In this document: positions 1 to 11,258 of the stretch, one piece after another
How the letters are laid out: each line of letters opens with the position of its first letter
Numbering within the stretch: the first letter of the stretch is position 1
Origin: Phaeotremella fagi
Taxonomy: Eukaryota; Basidiomycota; Tremellomycetes; Tremellales; Phaeotremellaceae
Direction of reading: 5' to 3'
Assembly: GCA_001599715.1 (NCBI GenBank)
Contig: BCHU01000006.1
Coordinates: 1,532,765-1,596,764 of the forward strand
DNA length: 64,000 bases
Program-made: the position numbers and the translations under genes
Notes under the pieces: generated by a model
What the model was told of the DNA's origin: nothing
Database searches by the model: none
Seen by the model: only the letters and a program-made list of their open reading frames with translations

Positions 1-1338
1 GAGTTGGGAGATCGTATAAGCGACTAATACCAGTCAGTATAGATCTCTCTTCTCAGTACCTACCTATACTCAACAACAAAGCTCTGAAATCCGTATCCCG
101 CAGATCCAATCTCGTTGCCAGATTCTCCGCAAACGTTGGTCGGTGAACAAGAGGTAAAAGTGGATATAGGTATTGTAAGAACAACGAAATATAATGAGAT
201 ATATTGGTCCAAGTCGCAACATCTTCCAATTGGGGTTCACGTTTGATATTGATATAACCGCTGTTTGAGATATTGCTATTTCGTCTTCCACCCCCATTTC
301 CTTGAATCCCATTGTTAGTTGAATTCGGTAAAATCGTCGTGTTTCCCATCATCATTTGATTGACACCAACACCTGCGCCTGCACCTATCAGCCCACCCAG
401 TGAATTCGGGGGTGATTCCAATGATAGCAGATGCGCTTGTTCACTTGGGAACTGACTCAGACCAGTGGTTGAATCTATCAAGAAATCACCAAAGCCATTG
501 AACATCTCCATACCCATTCCCATGCCGTTTCCAAATCCAGCTAAAGATGAATTCATGTTGGGATCGATCATCGAATCTAACCATGATAACCCTGTTAGTT
601 CATTGGATCGATCTTGGTTTGAACTGTGGTTATGGTTGTGGGTAGAGTTTTGCTCGTGATTTGGAAGATTCGTTTGAGTGAATGATGAGGATGAAGGTTG
701 CGATCGTTCGAGTCTAGGTGAAGGTGAGGGGAAGGTATGAGATGATGTTGTAGGTATTCCACTTCCACTAGAATTCGAATAGTTGTCTTGAGGTGATAAA
801 TGCTGTTGTTGTTGGTGATAACGTCGTTCAGTTGGTGAAGGTAGTATTGGAAGTCCTAATATAGGTGTTCTCAGAGAGTTATCATGGAAATTGAAAGGAT
901 TTTGAAATGCGGAAGATGACAATGAATTGTCCATCGCTGAACTGATTGAAGGTAATCGTATATTCTGTTCCTGTCTAGAAGTTGGTGATTTCTGGTTGTT
1001 CGTTCCATTCCCACTCCCGATAGGTTGTATATGAGATTGCGATTGTTGTAATCCAAGCAAAAATCTGGACATCTGATTGAGCTTTTGCAGCATGGTCTGA
1101 ATGAGTGGATACCACTCACGTATTCTTTCTACCTGGTTTCTTCTTCACATAATCATATGTGCAAGGTATACCCAAACTCTTACATCCAGCACAAGGTTCG
1201 TTATTGATGACCGCATCCTGTTCCGATTCGATGCATCGAATCTAATAATATTGTTAGTATAAGCTTTGACTGATTATTCACTTTTCGTTTCCGACAATTA
1301 TCACATGTTTTGGTTTTCGTTGTTGGAACAGCGGGCAT
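1..1338 (-). CDS. Zn2Cys6 transcription factor, 3' end outside window
   Basis: Probable DNA-binding regulator of the fungal binuclear zinc cluster class, acting in the nucleus. The start ATG (1336-1338) opens a short exon with CDNCRKRK. A 40-nt intron (1242-1281) joins to IRC, and EPCAGCKSLGIPC completes the six cysteines. A second join (intron about 1097-1148, donor GTGAAG) leads into a long exon with QKLNQMSRFLLG, then Gln/Ser/Asn-rich low-complexity sequence, then the start of the fungal-specific factor domain (PLLPLVHRPTFAENL). Another intron (24-63) restores SIVAYTISQL before the window edge. The second join is uncertain: reading through upstream of the long exon in its own frame gives REWYPLIQ, which also looks protein-like, but a stop lies just before it. 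The DNA target is unknown. Confidence 0.85.
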
Positions 1339-1828
1339 ATTGGGTATTAAAATGAACCTCTCTTGAACGCCGTGACGATGAGTGGGTGCACTGTTCTTCT
1401 ACTGTTCTGGGTCGGATCTGTTTGTAACAAGAAGGATAATAAAGTGGAAAAGATCTTAATTGGTGTTGTTGTGATTTACGGTTTAGCTTCTTTACCTTTA
1501 ACCGGCGGTCAGTGGCGAATTTGGATATGGCTTTTTACAATGGCTCTCAAGTCTGTCGAACCTCATTCAAGACTTGTCCTTTGGATAAGAACCCATTTGC
1601 ATTGGATCTCTTGACATAATGTAGCTCACGATGAGAGCTCTCCATGTTGAAACATCGACAGATCCTCGAAAAGGACGGTGGAGATTGATTTCTTGGTGAA
1701 ACAACCTTTTGCATCAACTTTCCACTTTACACGTAGGTCCAACCTCATGACCAATTTCATACCGCCATAACCATAAACACTGACTACTCCTTACTACCTT
1801 CTTACAAACTCTAGTACCTCATTAACCC
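1339..1828. other. Intergenic, no gene seen
   Basis: Upstream region of the leftmost zinc-cluster gene and 3' flank of the F-box-like gene. The short open frames here show no recognisable domain. Confidence 0.5.
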
Positions 1829-3082
1829 TTAGTCGCACTCGCATCCTGGACATTTTGGTGGTTCTGACCCGTTATGATGATCTTCAATCTTTGGTCGGTA
1901 TTGGGTTGGTAGAGTACTAAACGATGTGAACTCGGGAAACCAATTTGCTCTGCGCTCTAAAACATTGGTCGTATATGAATCCTCAGGGTACTGCATGTAG
2001 CAATCGACTTTGGTGATGGCGATAACTTGAGTAAGGATGTTTTCATTATCATTCCAAGATCGCTTCGTGAGTTGCTTGATACGAGCCGCCTGGATTTTAT
2101 TTTGGAAAGATTGAGAAGCAATCAAAAAATCTGAGTAATTTCTATCAAACACATCCGAAGAATCTGAATGACACGGTTGAAGATTATAGATGTTTTGATA
2201 ACCATTCACTATCCCAAATCCACCTTTACCTCGCCACTTTGAACCTTTTGGGGTTCGATGATGGAAAACCTGTTTACTGAGACCTTCATCTTTTTCCCAT
2301 TCTAGGATGGGAGGAATGTATGAACTGTCTCTAGACCTTATACACAGAGTTTGAGGTTTGATCTGATTGATGAACTTGTTGATACTTTCACCAGCCCGTT
2401 TATCCGAATATTCTACATCCTCTTTCAAGAATGCCAGTCCCAGGCGATCCAATGATACCCCGAATTCAACTGTATCTGGACAAGCCAAGTTACGTTTAGT
2501 CGGATATACCGAAATTGTCTTGAGATTTTTCATAAAGTTGTCTTCTTTGAGTTGGGAAGAAAGGATATCGAAATGTCTACTCCAATTATCGAAAAATACT
2601 TTATCAGTTTCTAGAACCTTTGTGACGTCTTCAGGATTTCCTAAATCAGGGATAAATCGTTCTTCGGTATGAATCTCTGAGTCCAGCACAACAGAGAAAC
2701 GACGTGTGAAACTGAGTAGTTCCCTCTTGGTCCGGATTTGTCTTTCTTTATTGGGTTTTATCTCTAATCCAAATGTTAGACTATCCATATCGGAAACATG
2801 AATCGAATCGTACACTGAACGACCGGCCAAGTGGTTGAATGTCTGTGCAAAGTTTGTCTCTCAATACATAGACAAGCAAAAGGTAGGGGTGTCACTTACC
2901 TTGCTAACAAACATGCAAGCCAATGTCGTTGTCTTGCACTTTTTGATACTCGATAAAGTAGCTTCGTAGAGATTTTCAGGAAGTTTTTCGACTGTACTTT
3001 CGATGATTATGCCCCATATTTCATTTGGAACCCGTGAGAGGAGTTCGCACATACGTTCGGATGGTGAAGGGTCGAGTTCCAT
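1829..3082 (-). CDS. F-box-like hypothetical protein A
   Basis: Predicted protein of 398 residues from two exons (3082-2900 and 2842-1829) joined across a 57-nt intron. The N-terminus (LLSRVPNEIWGIII, then CMFVSKTFNHLAGRSVYDSI) resembles an F-box: a leucine/proline start, then 'C..VSK.FN..A..VY'. This suggests, by inference only, a substrate adaptor for an SCF ubiquitin ligase. The rest has no domain I recognise. The C-terminus ends in a cysteine motif (KCPGCECD). It is a paralogue of the gene at 15952-17191: both share the intron position, an S-V-x-P-T-[KR]-R stretch, VFHHR, a G-F-x-[IV]...N-I-Y-x-L block and the cysteine tail. An ATG further upstream (3220) would add a hydrophobic leader absent from the paralogue, so I chose 3082. 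Confidence 0.75.
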
Positions 3083-3409
3083 TTTGTTGAGATTGTTGAT
3101 ACCTGGAATGATTGACTGATAAGTAAATATGAAGAAAAGCAGACAAAATATGTCTTGAAATACCACGAAGCTGTTTGCCTTCCAAAGCTTTAAAATATCA
3201 AAGGTAGGGTGAAAGACCATGAAAAGAGATGCAAATCAGTCAGTAATTCCTGTTGCGATAAGTGCTTTACGAGTACCGCAAGACTCCTGTTTGAGGCTCG
3301 GCATTGGTGCTTCTAATAGAAAAACAATGCATCCTTCGCCTACGATATTTTCTGTTCTATTTAATGTTAGTGATGAGCTTTCGTGATGAAGTCTACTTGT
3401 TCCGATTAA
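3083..3409. other. Intergenic, no gene seen
   Basis: Between the start of the F-box-like gene and the stop of the aldo-keto reductase gene. It presumably holds the promoter of the former. No coding signal noticed. Confidence 0.5.
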
Positions 3410-4630
3410 CTAAGCTTCCGGTGCCCAACCCAATCCAGACAATTCATACTCCTTGACTTGAGCTGCGGTGAGTAGAGGGAAGTCATCTTGGAAAACAGTC
3501 AATTGTTCCTTAAGTCGATATTCTTTGTTGGAAGTTCTGTGTCAGATGTCAGTACGAGAGGGATCGTACGCCTTAAAATCTGATACACTCACGTAACAGC
3601 TACTACCCCAGTACTTCTCAACCAATCCAAAATGGTCTGAGCAACGTTGACCTCACTTCCGTATGTTTCTGATAATTCTTCGGATAATTTCAATCCAACT
3701 TCATCAGCTGGTCCACCTGGAGTCCTTGTGATTGGCTAGAACGATTTAGGTCAAAAGGAATCTCTGTTTGTATTAAATAGAACTCACTGTGAGTGATGAA
3801 TAAGCTTCGGTGATGATTCCGTGTTTCTGCGCTAGAGCAAGGACAGCTGCATTCTCGACAGCGTTATAAGCATGATGACGGATTTGGTTAACAGCCCTTT
3901 GTTTGAGTCAGTAACAAACTCTCCGCAAAAAACTTCTTGACGATATACAGTCGAGAAGAAATGATTCTACTTACGGTTTGATTTTTGCGAAGCTCAACAA
4001 CTCCTCTAATTGGTTCGCATCATAATTACTAACACCGATACTCTTAACCTTTCCTTCTTTCTTCAACCTTTCAAGCTCAGGCCAGACTTTACGAATTCCA
4101 CCACCGTTATCAGCAGCTCGAGGGAAATGAATTAGGTAAAGATCGAGATAATCGACTCCGAGCTGATAAGTATTTTAGTCAGATGATCTCAGTATAGACG
4201 TTTGGATAACTTACCTCTGAGATAGTTTTATGGAACTCCTCATCAACGGATGTACCGTTCAACGCATCATATTTAGAGGTGATATAAATTTTGGAACGAG
4301 GAACTGAAGTCTTTGATAAAGCTTCACCAACACTTTTCTCATTTCCATAAACTCGTGCGTTGTCAAGATGAAGATATCCATTCGAAAGTGCTAGCAGCAC
4401 AGATGCTGTTGCTTCTTTGGCGAACAGTGCTGATCCACTACCGAATGCTGGTGATGGGATGACGTTCCCCTATTGGTCTTATGAGCTTTTGAGATCAAGT
4501 TTCAATTTGAAGATCGAACTACACTTACATCGTTCAATTTGTATACCACATGTCCGGGATAGTCTGGTGTTTTGACGACTGTTTGTGCAGAAAAGGCAAG
4601 TAATGGAGCTACGAGTTTTGGCAACCACAT
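3410..4630 (-). CDS. Aldo-keto reductase
   Basis: NADPH-dependent oxidoreductase of the aldo-keto reductase superfamily, which reduces aldehydes/ketones or aldoses. The TIM-barrel landmarks are present in order: an N-terminal LNDGNVIPSPAFGSG strand (split by an intron), HLDNARVYGNE (catalytic Asp and Tyr), YITSKYD (catalytic Lys), DLYLIHFPR (catalytic His), SIGVSNYDANQL, and a C-terminal TSNKEYRLKEQL cofactor-binding segment. The gene has about six exons. The first exon (4630-4529) encodes 34 residues starting with a hydrophobic stretch (MWLPKLVAPLLAFSAQ) that resembles a signal peptide or membrane anchor. That is unusual for this cytosolic family. Substrate cannot be told from sequence. Confidence 0.9.
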
Positions 4631-5045
4631 GATGGATACGAATGATGGTTGAAGTTGATAAAGTTAGATGTCGATACTATTTATACATCTCGATTACTCA
4701 TTATTGAGATTTCAACATTTCCACTTTCGTAATCGGCGGTCTTATCCGCTGGAAAAGACGATACATGTCGTCAATGGCCATGCCAATGGAATCTAACTTT
4801 CCTGCTGGTTTACTTTATCCTACAGAACGCGACTGAGTAGGCTTTATGGATTCTGAACTGAGGTTTACGACTGAAGATGATGCTTGGGTTCATATCAAGA
4901 ATGAGCAGCTTGCCATAATTTATACTGCACTTTCATCTTGGCGCTCAATTCCTTGACTACACTTGTATTGCATGTCTTTACACTACTGATATTTACTTAA
5001 GAACCCACATAACCGATACACCTTAGACTCTGACCCCCTGAATCT
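4631..5045. other. Promoter region of the aldo-keto reductase gene
   Basis: No gene seen. It carries a TATA-like element close to the reductase start, and its left part is the only upstream sequence of that gene. Confidence 0.5.
4679..4686 (-). promoter_or_regulatory. TATA-like element of the aldo-keto reductase gene
   Basis: GTATAAAT on the minus strand about 49 nt upstream of the start codon at 4630. Position and sequence fit a fungal core promoter. Unverified. Confidence 0.4.
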
Positions 5046-6285
5046 TTAAAAGAAAGACTCATACTCTTCTTGTTTTGAGCCTACCTCGGCAGGAGCGAGA
5101 TAATCACCCTCTCTGCTAAAGATTTCGACCCCACCACCGAAAGTACAAGACAAAGCACTATTGGTGACAAGCTTGTCATTGCCTGCTTCGTTGCTCTTGA
5201 TGATATGGGATCTAAGAGCTGGACAGAAATGTCAGAACAAAAGATGCGGGTAAGAGGGAACTGACTTACCGCGATATCTGGTGTTGAAATCGTCTAGTGG
5301 CATGACGATTCGTTTGACTTTTTCACCCTTGTTCTGGAATTAGTTGGATCATCGATGATATAAATGATACGTACGGACTCCAAATCCTGATCTGGGAGAG
5401 TGGTTCTGTCTCCAGTATAGAAATCAAGCTTGACTCGATACTCTCTGCAGTCTGTAAAGCTGTAAAGTACATTAGCCAAAACAACTATATTCCATGGAAA
5501 GCAACCAACCCTGTATCCTTGAAACTTGGCCCATCTACGAAGCTGATAACGCAATCGCCCGGCATAGCTAAATGCTTCTCATTGAAGGTTCGAACGGTTC
5601 CACCGAGATTGTAAGCACTCAGACCAAATTCCTCGTGGGCTTCTTCGAGTGCTGCAACGATAGCTGCGTGACTTTCCTTTGCGAAGGTTCTGGCGATCAG
5701 GTTGATCGTTTCTTGACTGAGAATCAATCCTTGCGGTTTCTTCGGATTGAATTGGGTTTTGGAACAAGTGGAGGTGGTCGTGTGATCCTCGTTGGTGATT
5801 GTGTTGATTTCGTGACACGGCTCAACTAGACCTGCGATCAGACCTGGAGATTGTCAGTTACGTAACCAAAAGTATAGGTCAAACTCACCAAAACATTTAG
5901 CTTGTGCTGGGTGACGAATCTCTTTATTGAAGCCGACCCATTCTGATCTATCTGATCGGATGATCTTGGCGATAACATGGACAGCTTATTGGATTGTCAG
6001 CGACAGCAAGACTAAGGGACAGAAACACTTACATGGTACCGGTCGCGAGGAATAATCTCTCGTCTGTATCTCGGTGTCACCGTCGTATTGAAACTCAATA
6101 TTAAACATTTGTGTATAACTGGCTTTTGGTTTACCGTTCTCGTCCAAGACCGAGTTTGGGTAGGAGGCCATGGTTCCCATGAAATGCTCACCATTCCATG
6201 CGTCTGTCCAGACAACATGCTTGTTGAAATATTTTGGGATTCTGGGTTCTGGGTCTGTAATAACAAAATTTCCGAGTGTGACCAT
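5046..6285 (-). CDS. Hypothetical protein, tandem family copy A
   Basis: Multi-exon gene with no recognised domain. It starts MVTLGNFVITDPEP (ATG at 6283-6285) and ends EEYESFF. Later exons give KPQGLILSQETINLIARTF, then an alanine-rich helix (HAAIVAALEEAHEEFGLSA) and LGGTVRTF. The last exons give LSCTFGGGVEIFSREGDY. Every block is mirrored in the neighbouring copy at 6897-8226 (KPNALVLYQ, HSAAVAACTELSEELGLDA, LGG, LASTFTGGLDAFTRKGDF), so this is a real conserved gene produced by tandem duplication. There is no signal peptide or membrane segment, so it is probably soluble and intracellular. Function unknown. Exon borders in the 5220-5560 part are approximate. Confidence 0.75.
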
Positions 6286-6896
6286 TGTGTGTATCGTTTG
6301 GGGGGGTTGAAATAATGTTGAATGTGGAGATATGAGAGAACGAGAGAATTAGATACTACTGGCCGTCTTATTATTTGCTAGGGAGTGCAAAATCCTTTGT
6401 TCGAAAGTGGAGCTCGGGGGAAGGCAAATTGAGCGTCCAATTCGGTATAATCTATCGGAGCAGAGATCAACGTGTGATATGTGAGAATGGAGCTTTCAAA
6501 GGATGAGCCCTTGATTCCACAGAGCGTCATGATCTCAATGGTGCTGCATAGACCAAAATGACTTTGACGCCATAAATCAGGGGCTAGTATGTCAAAGGAA
6601 GAAGAGAGATATGGCACGCAAACCCACAGAAGGCTTTTTTTTGGCTCCTGACATTGCAGAAAGCTCATTGTGGCACATGCCCGAAGTTGACACTGCACAA
6701 ACACAGGCGGTTATCATCAAATCTGCTCTCGATAATCTCAATAATAGTCGACTGCACGTGTATTGCATGTACTAGAATTTACTCAATTACCAATTTAAAT
6801 TCACTCCTCAATCATTAAATCAAAAACACCTCCCAATTCGTCCTCACACCTATCGTACAGTTCTGGATTGTCGTTTCAAAAGATCGAGCCTCTGTT
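6286..6896. other. Spacer between tandem paralogues
   Basis: Promoter region of copy A and 3' flank of copy B. A 108-codon open frame lies here (6378-6704, minus) but shows neither domain nor splice context. No gene supported. Confidence 0.5.
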
Positions 6897-8226
6897 CTAA
6901 TAGGAATACTTGGACTCTCCCTCTTTACCCTTACAGAAATCACCTTTTCTGGTGAAGGCATCAAGTCCACCAGTAAAGGTGGAAGCGAGGGTGTTGTCGA
7001 TTACCATATTACGGCCAGTTGAGGCTCTGTAATCGTAGACGTGGGATTCCAACTCTGCTCATTTTCGTCATTAGGAATGAAACCACAGAGATGGGGTTCA
7101 ATATTGAAACATACCTTCAAACCACCCTTGATGGTCTGCGAGATTGACGAAGACGTTACGAATATTTTCGCCCTGTTTCCCCCAAAGTTTGGGACATTAG
7201 TAATGCGTGAATCGTTCAGAAAACATATATGCAACAGTGAACAGATGGATCACTCACTGGTTCCAACTCGTTAGCTGGCCATTTCTCGAGACCTGTTACA
7301 TCAACATCGACGTAAACATTATATTGCTCAGTAACGACGAGGCTGTTTCATCGATCAACAAATGAATCTTCCCACTTTAGCCTTTGGTCACTCACCCTGG
7401 ATCTTTTGAAAATGGACCTGCGACACCTCGAATAATAATATCGTTAACAGAGGCGTCGCTGGCGGTCTTGTAGGTTTTATAACGACCACCCAGCTTTCTA
7501 GCATCGAGACCCAATTCTTCGCTAAGTTCTGTACATGCTGCCACAGCTGCTGAGTGGGCTGCTGGACTGAAGGCGTCTGCGATATCTTCGACCTCGCTTT
7601 GATAGAGTACGAGGGCGTTTGGTTTCTCTGAATTTTTCTTGGTTCTGGGGCATGAGATTTTGTACTTGCCATCACCTAAGCTTTCTTTTGTGATTCGGTG
7701 ACTATCTTCGATCTTGCCAGCAACAAACGCTAGAACATTCTGTATCAGCTCCCAGATCTGGTGTACTTGCTTGACATAGATCTCAAGTTGGACTTACCCC
7801 AATTAAATCCTTCTTGTGCTCCTCGGAATTCTTCGTTTAAGGCTGTGAAGACACCGGTGGATGTGGTGATCCTAAGAATGATGTTGACGGCTGTGAGATA
7901 GATGAACGAATATCAATACCCACAACAAATTTTTCAAAGGAAAGAGTTGGCTTACTGGAAACTGGTCTCGCAAGGGTGAGGTATTTTTGAGTTTTGACTG
8001 TACCATCAGCGTTTGTGATATCGACAGTCGTAAGTCGGAGCTCAACCTTTTTGCAGAGGGGTCGACCTTCCTCATCGAGTGTGGATGGAGCACATACGGC
8101 GGTGAGGTCTTTCATGTACGTTCCGTCCCATGTATCTCTGTAGATAACCTTGGTCTTACATTCGTATGCTGTTAACGATTTACTTTCGAAGCTGAAGGGA
8201 GGAACCTGGACTGTTTGGACTGACAT
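6897..8226 (-). CDS. Hypothetical protein, tandem family copy B
   Basis: Multi-exon paralogue of the gene immediately downstream (5046-6285). It starts MSVQTVQVPPFSFES (ATG at 8224-8226) and ends KEGESKYSY. Conserved blocks in order: an N-terminal beta-rich segment with DTWDGTYMKDLTAV (compare DAWNGEHFMGTMAS in copy A), NEEFRGAQEGFNWG, KPNALVLYQ, the alanine-rich helix HSAAVAACTELSEELGLDA, RKLGGRYKTY, and a C-terminal LASTFTGGLDAFTRKGDF. Overall identity is modest while the block order is kept, so the duplication is old. No catalytic motif, signal peptide or membrane helix is visible. Function unknown. Confidence 0.75.
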
Positions 8227-9176
8227 CGTGTGGGATATGTTTGTGGTTTAACTTGTTGTGTTTGATTATTGTTTGGGAAGGAAGGGAAACAGTTGGTGGA
8301 TGTAAAGAAGAGAAGAGAAACGGTGACAATTGGTGTCTTATGTACCTCTTGAACAGCATAACGAAGGCGAGCGAATTCCTTTCTTCCATGCTGAATAATC
8401 GTTGACGTACTGGGACGTCCCAAAGCCCATAAAAATCCTTTAGAAGACAACTGGAGCGCTCCACTTGATGGAAGACCGAGGTCAATCCCGATTCCAGAAA
8501 GGTTGTTCGGCGTGTTCGTGCTCATTTGTTCTGCTGTTGAAAGGAGCGATTCATTCGAAAAGAACCCAGTAGTGAACAACACCCCTAGAACGAAATGCCA
8601 TTTCGGAACAAACAGTCTGGTGGAGCTCTTCATCAATGGATCTACCGGTAAACTAGATCTTCGAATTGAGCGATTACATCACAAAACCCGAAACGAAATC
8701 CCTATCAAAATGAATGGAGCATTCTAGTTGAGTCGTTTCCACTTACCTTCTAACGGGGGAATCAAGATTGTCGAATATTTTGGGGGGTAAATCAATGATT
8801 TCTGGCAAACCGGGTTCTTCCCCCTGATTTTTAGCTGGCTGATCGCAAACGCAACGTGACTTCTGAAAAGTGATTGAGTAGTTTTCTTAACAGCTCTCAA
8901 TCACCTTTTGAGCTTGATTCTCGTCACCGTTATAGTACATGCCAGTTATTGTACACATAGAACAATGCAAAGATCCAATTCTCTGTGTTTATGGGCTACC
9001 GTGCATCATCGTATCGGAAAGCCAACTACAACTCTGATTACTACGACTACGACTACTGTTCCTACATAATCAAACATTCAACCCACAACTAGTCTCATAA
9101 ACACCCCAATCAATGCCCACCACCTTATTCATCATTAACATCATCGAAAACTCCCATTTCACCTCCCTCACCCCCC
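8227..9176. other. Intergenic, no supported gene
   Basis: Upstream region of tandem copy B. Two open frames overlap its start (8172-8636 minus, 8503-8727 plus). They lack a domain, a paralogue and any splice context, so I treat them as chance. Confidence 0.45.
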
Positions 9177-9644
9177 TTATTGCTTCTCTTCTTTGTCTTT
9201 CTTCTCACTAACTAGATTCCATAGCTTGCCAGTCCAAGAACTGCCACTCTTCGATTCAGTCTTCTGGGTTGATCTGATATGACTCATATAAGTCTCCTAT
9301 CGCATCGACCACCCTTTCAAGTGTTCAACACCACCATAATACATTTGAATCCAATCCCCAGAAGGCGCTACGGAGAGCCTTTCAAGTACAGCTTTGAAAT
9401 CTCGTTCCCGTTCCAACATCGCTGTCTCCAATTTCTTAGCTTCTACATCATCGGATGGAGCTTTAGGGTACTCTTTTTGAACGTCTGTGAGTTTGTCGGA
9501 AAGTTCGGTTAGGAGTTGGATACCTTGATCCTGAAGGGTGATGCAGAAAGATGTCCCTGGGAATCGATGAATGAGACGACTAACGGCGTAGTCGTAGTCT
9601 GATTCTGGAACCTTATCGTGATGTTCACGATCCCAAAAAGACAT
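9177..9644 (-). CDS. Small charged hypothetical protein with disputed C-terminus
   Basis: Paralogue of the gene at 30063-30539. It starts MSFWDREHHD (ATG 9642-9644). The shared core runs through YDYAVSRLIHRFPGTSF (compare YTFSKTHLSDRFPEIDF), a long acidic/basic helix and GDWIQMYYGGVEHLKGW (compare ESWSYEYQEGIVHLFHW). An in-frame TAG sits at 9297-9299. The same frame then stays open to a TAA at 9177-9179, and that tail (SSWTGKLWNLVSEKK) resembles the paralogue's C-terminus (ERAWASVFGTIRG). Either a 39-nt intron with a weak GTGGTC donor (9274-9312) removes the stop, or the gene is truncated at 115 residues. I annotate the longer model. Function unknown; coiled-coil-like. Confidence 0.6.
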
Positions 9645-11258
9645 CTCCTGAAAGTCCGAACCCTATGAAGACATCTTGGTTAATTGGTTAGCGTGTCGTT
9701 GTTATCTGATTTAGTGGTTTTAGTGATCGATCAAGAGAAATCAGAGGGTGATGGTTGAAGTAAAACTATATTTACCTCCTTGATGAACTGTTTAGCCTAT
9801 TACACTGGAACAAATCCTTCCTTTCTGGCTCAAATATATCGTCCCCAGGATTCAGCGTTGTTCCTTCGTCTTGTGCCACTGGCTCAGTGCCACAAATTGA
9901 GATTATAATGCGGAAGGAACATAAATCCATTCGGGCCGGTAAGGACCGAAGAGCCGGTCAGGTAATAAAGGGTGAGTGTGAATCCGAGCCATGAATTACC
10001 GCCGGGAGAGGGAGTGGGAGTGGTGGTATGGGTTATTCGAAAGAGAATCATCATGTCAAGATACTGTCAATCTAATCAATTCAATGTGTATTGAACAGCA
10101 TGGACAGGGAGGTATGCACTGTGTATGCAGACTAAGAGTCATCGAGAATAGATACAAATATCCTTGTAAGCTTATGTACTCCTGCACTGCCGCCTCGTGT
10201 TCCCACTGCACCCTACAAAGCGGGGCAATAAACTCCAAAGCCGATCTAAACCGATAATCTCCACAAAGCCCCACTGTAGATGGCCAGGCAGATCTACTGA
10301 GCAACACGACCGCAACGCTGGTTATTGGTATTAAACGTTAAAGGGTTATTCTCTCCGTCTAAACGACCGCAAGGGAATTCTACCGCCGGCAAGTAGCAGT
10401 AGTGACTAAGGTTGTTGCTAGAATCCGAGTTTCCAGAGTCGTGTTCTTTTTCTTATTCTTCTCTATACTGTTATTCCATTTCCATCGACGATTTTAGTTC
10501 ATTTTAGACGGTGCCAATCTCATCAACAATTTATTTTAAGAACTATCACGCTCACCCCCAGTCCTAGTTCGACTTAAGCTTGATCTGATCCCGATTGATA
10601 AGACAAAACGGACAACGTTCAGGTGGATTAAGGAGTCTATCGAATCTATTTTCTTTGGAGCTTTTTGTAAGATCCCCTCCCTATGTTACCATCACTGATC
10701 ACTGATCAAATATCTTTTTATCATATTCCCATCAGACGTTTCATCATTGTTTAATCGCATCAGATCAGAGGGCGCTAGTTACTAGGAACATCTGGATCGA
10801 CATTCACGTTGACAACACCTCGTGTTACCATACTTGAATCCAACCTCCTTTCATTTAAAGTCCACACGACACGGATCTTGGCCCTCTTTATCAATCTCAG
10901 CAATTGACTCCAAGTCACAAGTTCATATCTCAAATTCAAACACCTTTCGGTCCTTGGTCATATAATACTGGAGACAGTCAATTAAGTGAGACGAAGACAA
11001 TCGGTGTTTTTTTCATCATCAAGTTTAATTGAAACAACCGTCACATCAACACGCCTCGTCTTTACTCCGTTACGCCCGCTATAGACACTCACACACCCAC
11101 GCCTTCATTCACCGTTAAAGGACAATCAATCCCTCTTGACGACGATCTTTTTGGACAGTTAATTTCCAATAGTAGCATTTGTTGTGTATTTCGGTCACAC
11201 TCGCCGTCCAAACTACTATTCAAGATCAAGTGGATTCTTCGCCACCTAATAGCACATC
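9645..11258. other. Long intergenic region, promoter/leader of the zinc-cluster gene
   Basis: About 1.6 kb without a convincing gene. Short open frames at 9991-10307 on both strands have no domain. Around 9930-9960 GCCGGT occurs twice, and ACGACCGCAA occurs twice near 10305 and 10365. These could be sites for zinc-cluster proteins, but that is weak. The long pyrimidine-rich stretch before 11259 suits a long 5' leader. Confidence 0.5.

Noticed and set aside
3083..3220. N-terminal extension of F-box-like protein A
   Set aside because: The hydrophobic leader is absent from the paralogue, and the later ATG at 3082 precedes the conserved region.
6378..6704. 108-codon minus-strand frame between the tandem paralogues
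   Set aside because: No recognisable domain, Cys/Leu-rich as in chance translation, and sits where promoter and 3' flank are expected.
8172..8636. 154-codon minus-strand frame with a signal-peptide-like start
   Set aside because: It overlaps the start and promoter of the tandem copy B gene in another frame, and has no domain, paralogue or splice support.
9991..10307. Overlapping 80-90 codon frames on both strands
   Set aside because: Mutual shadows without domain content, in a long intergenic region.
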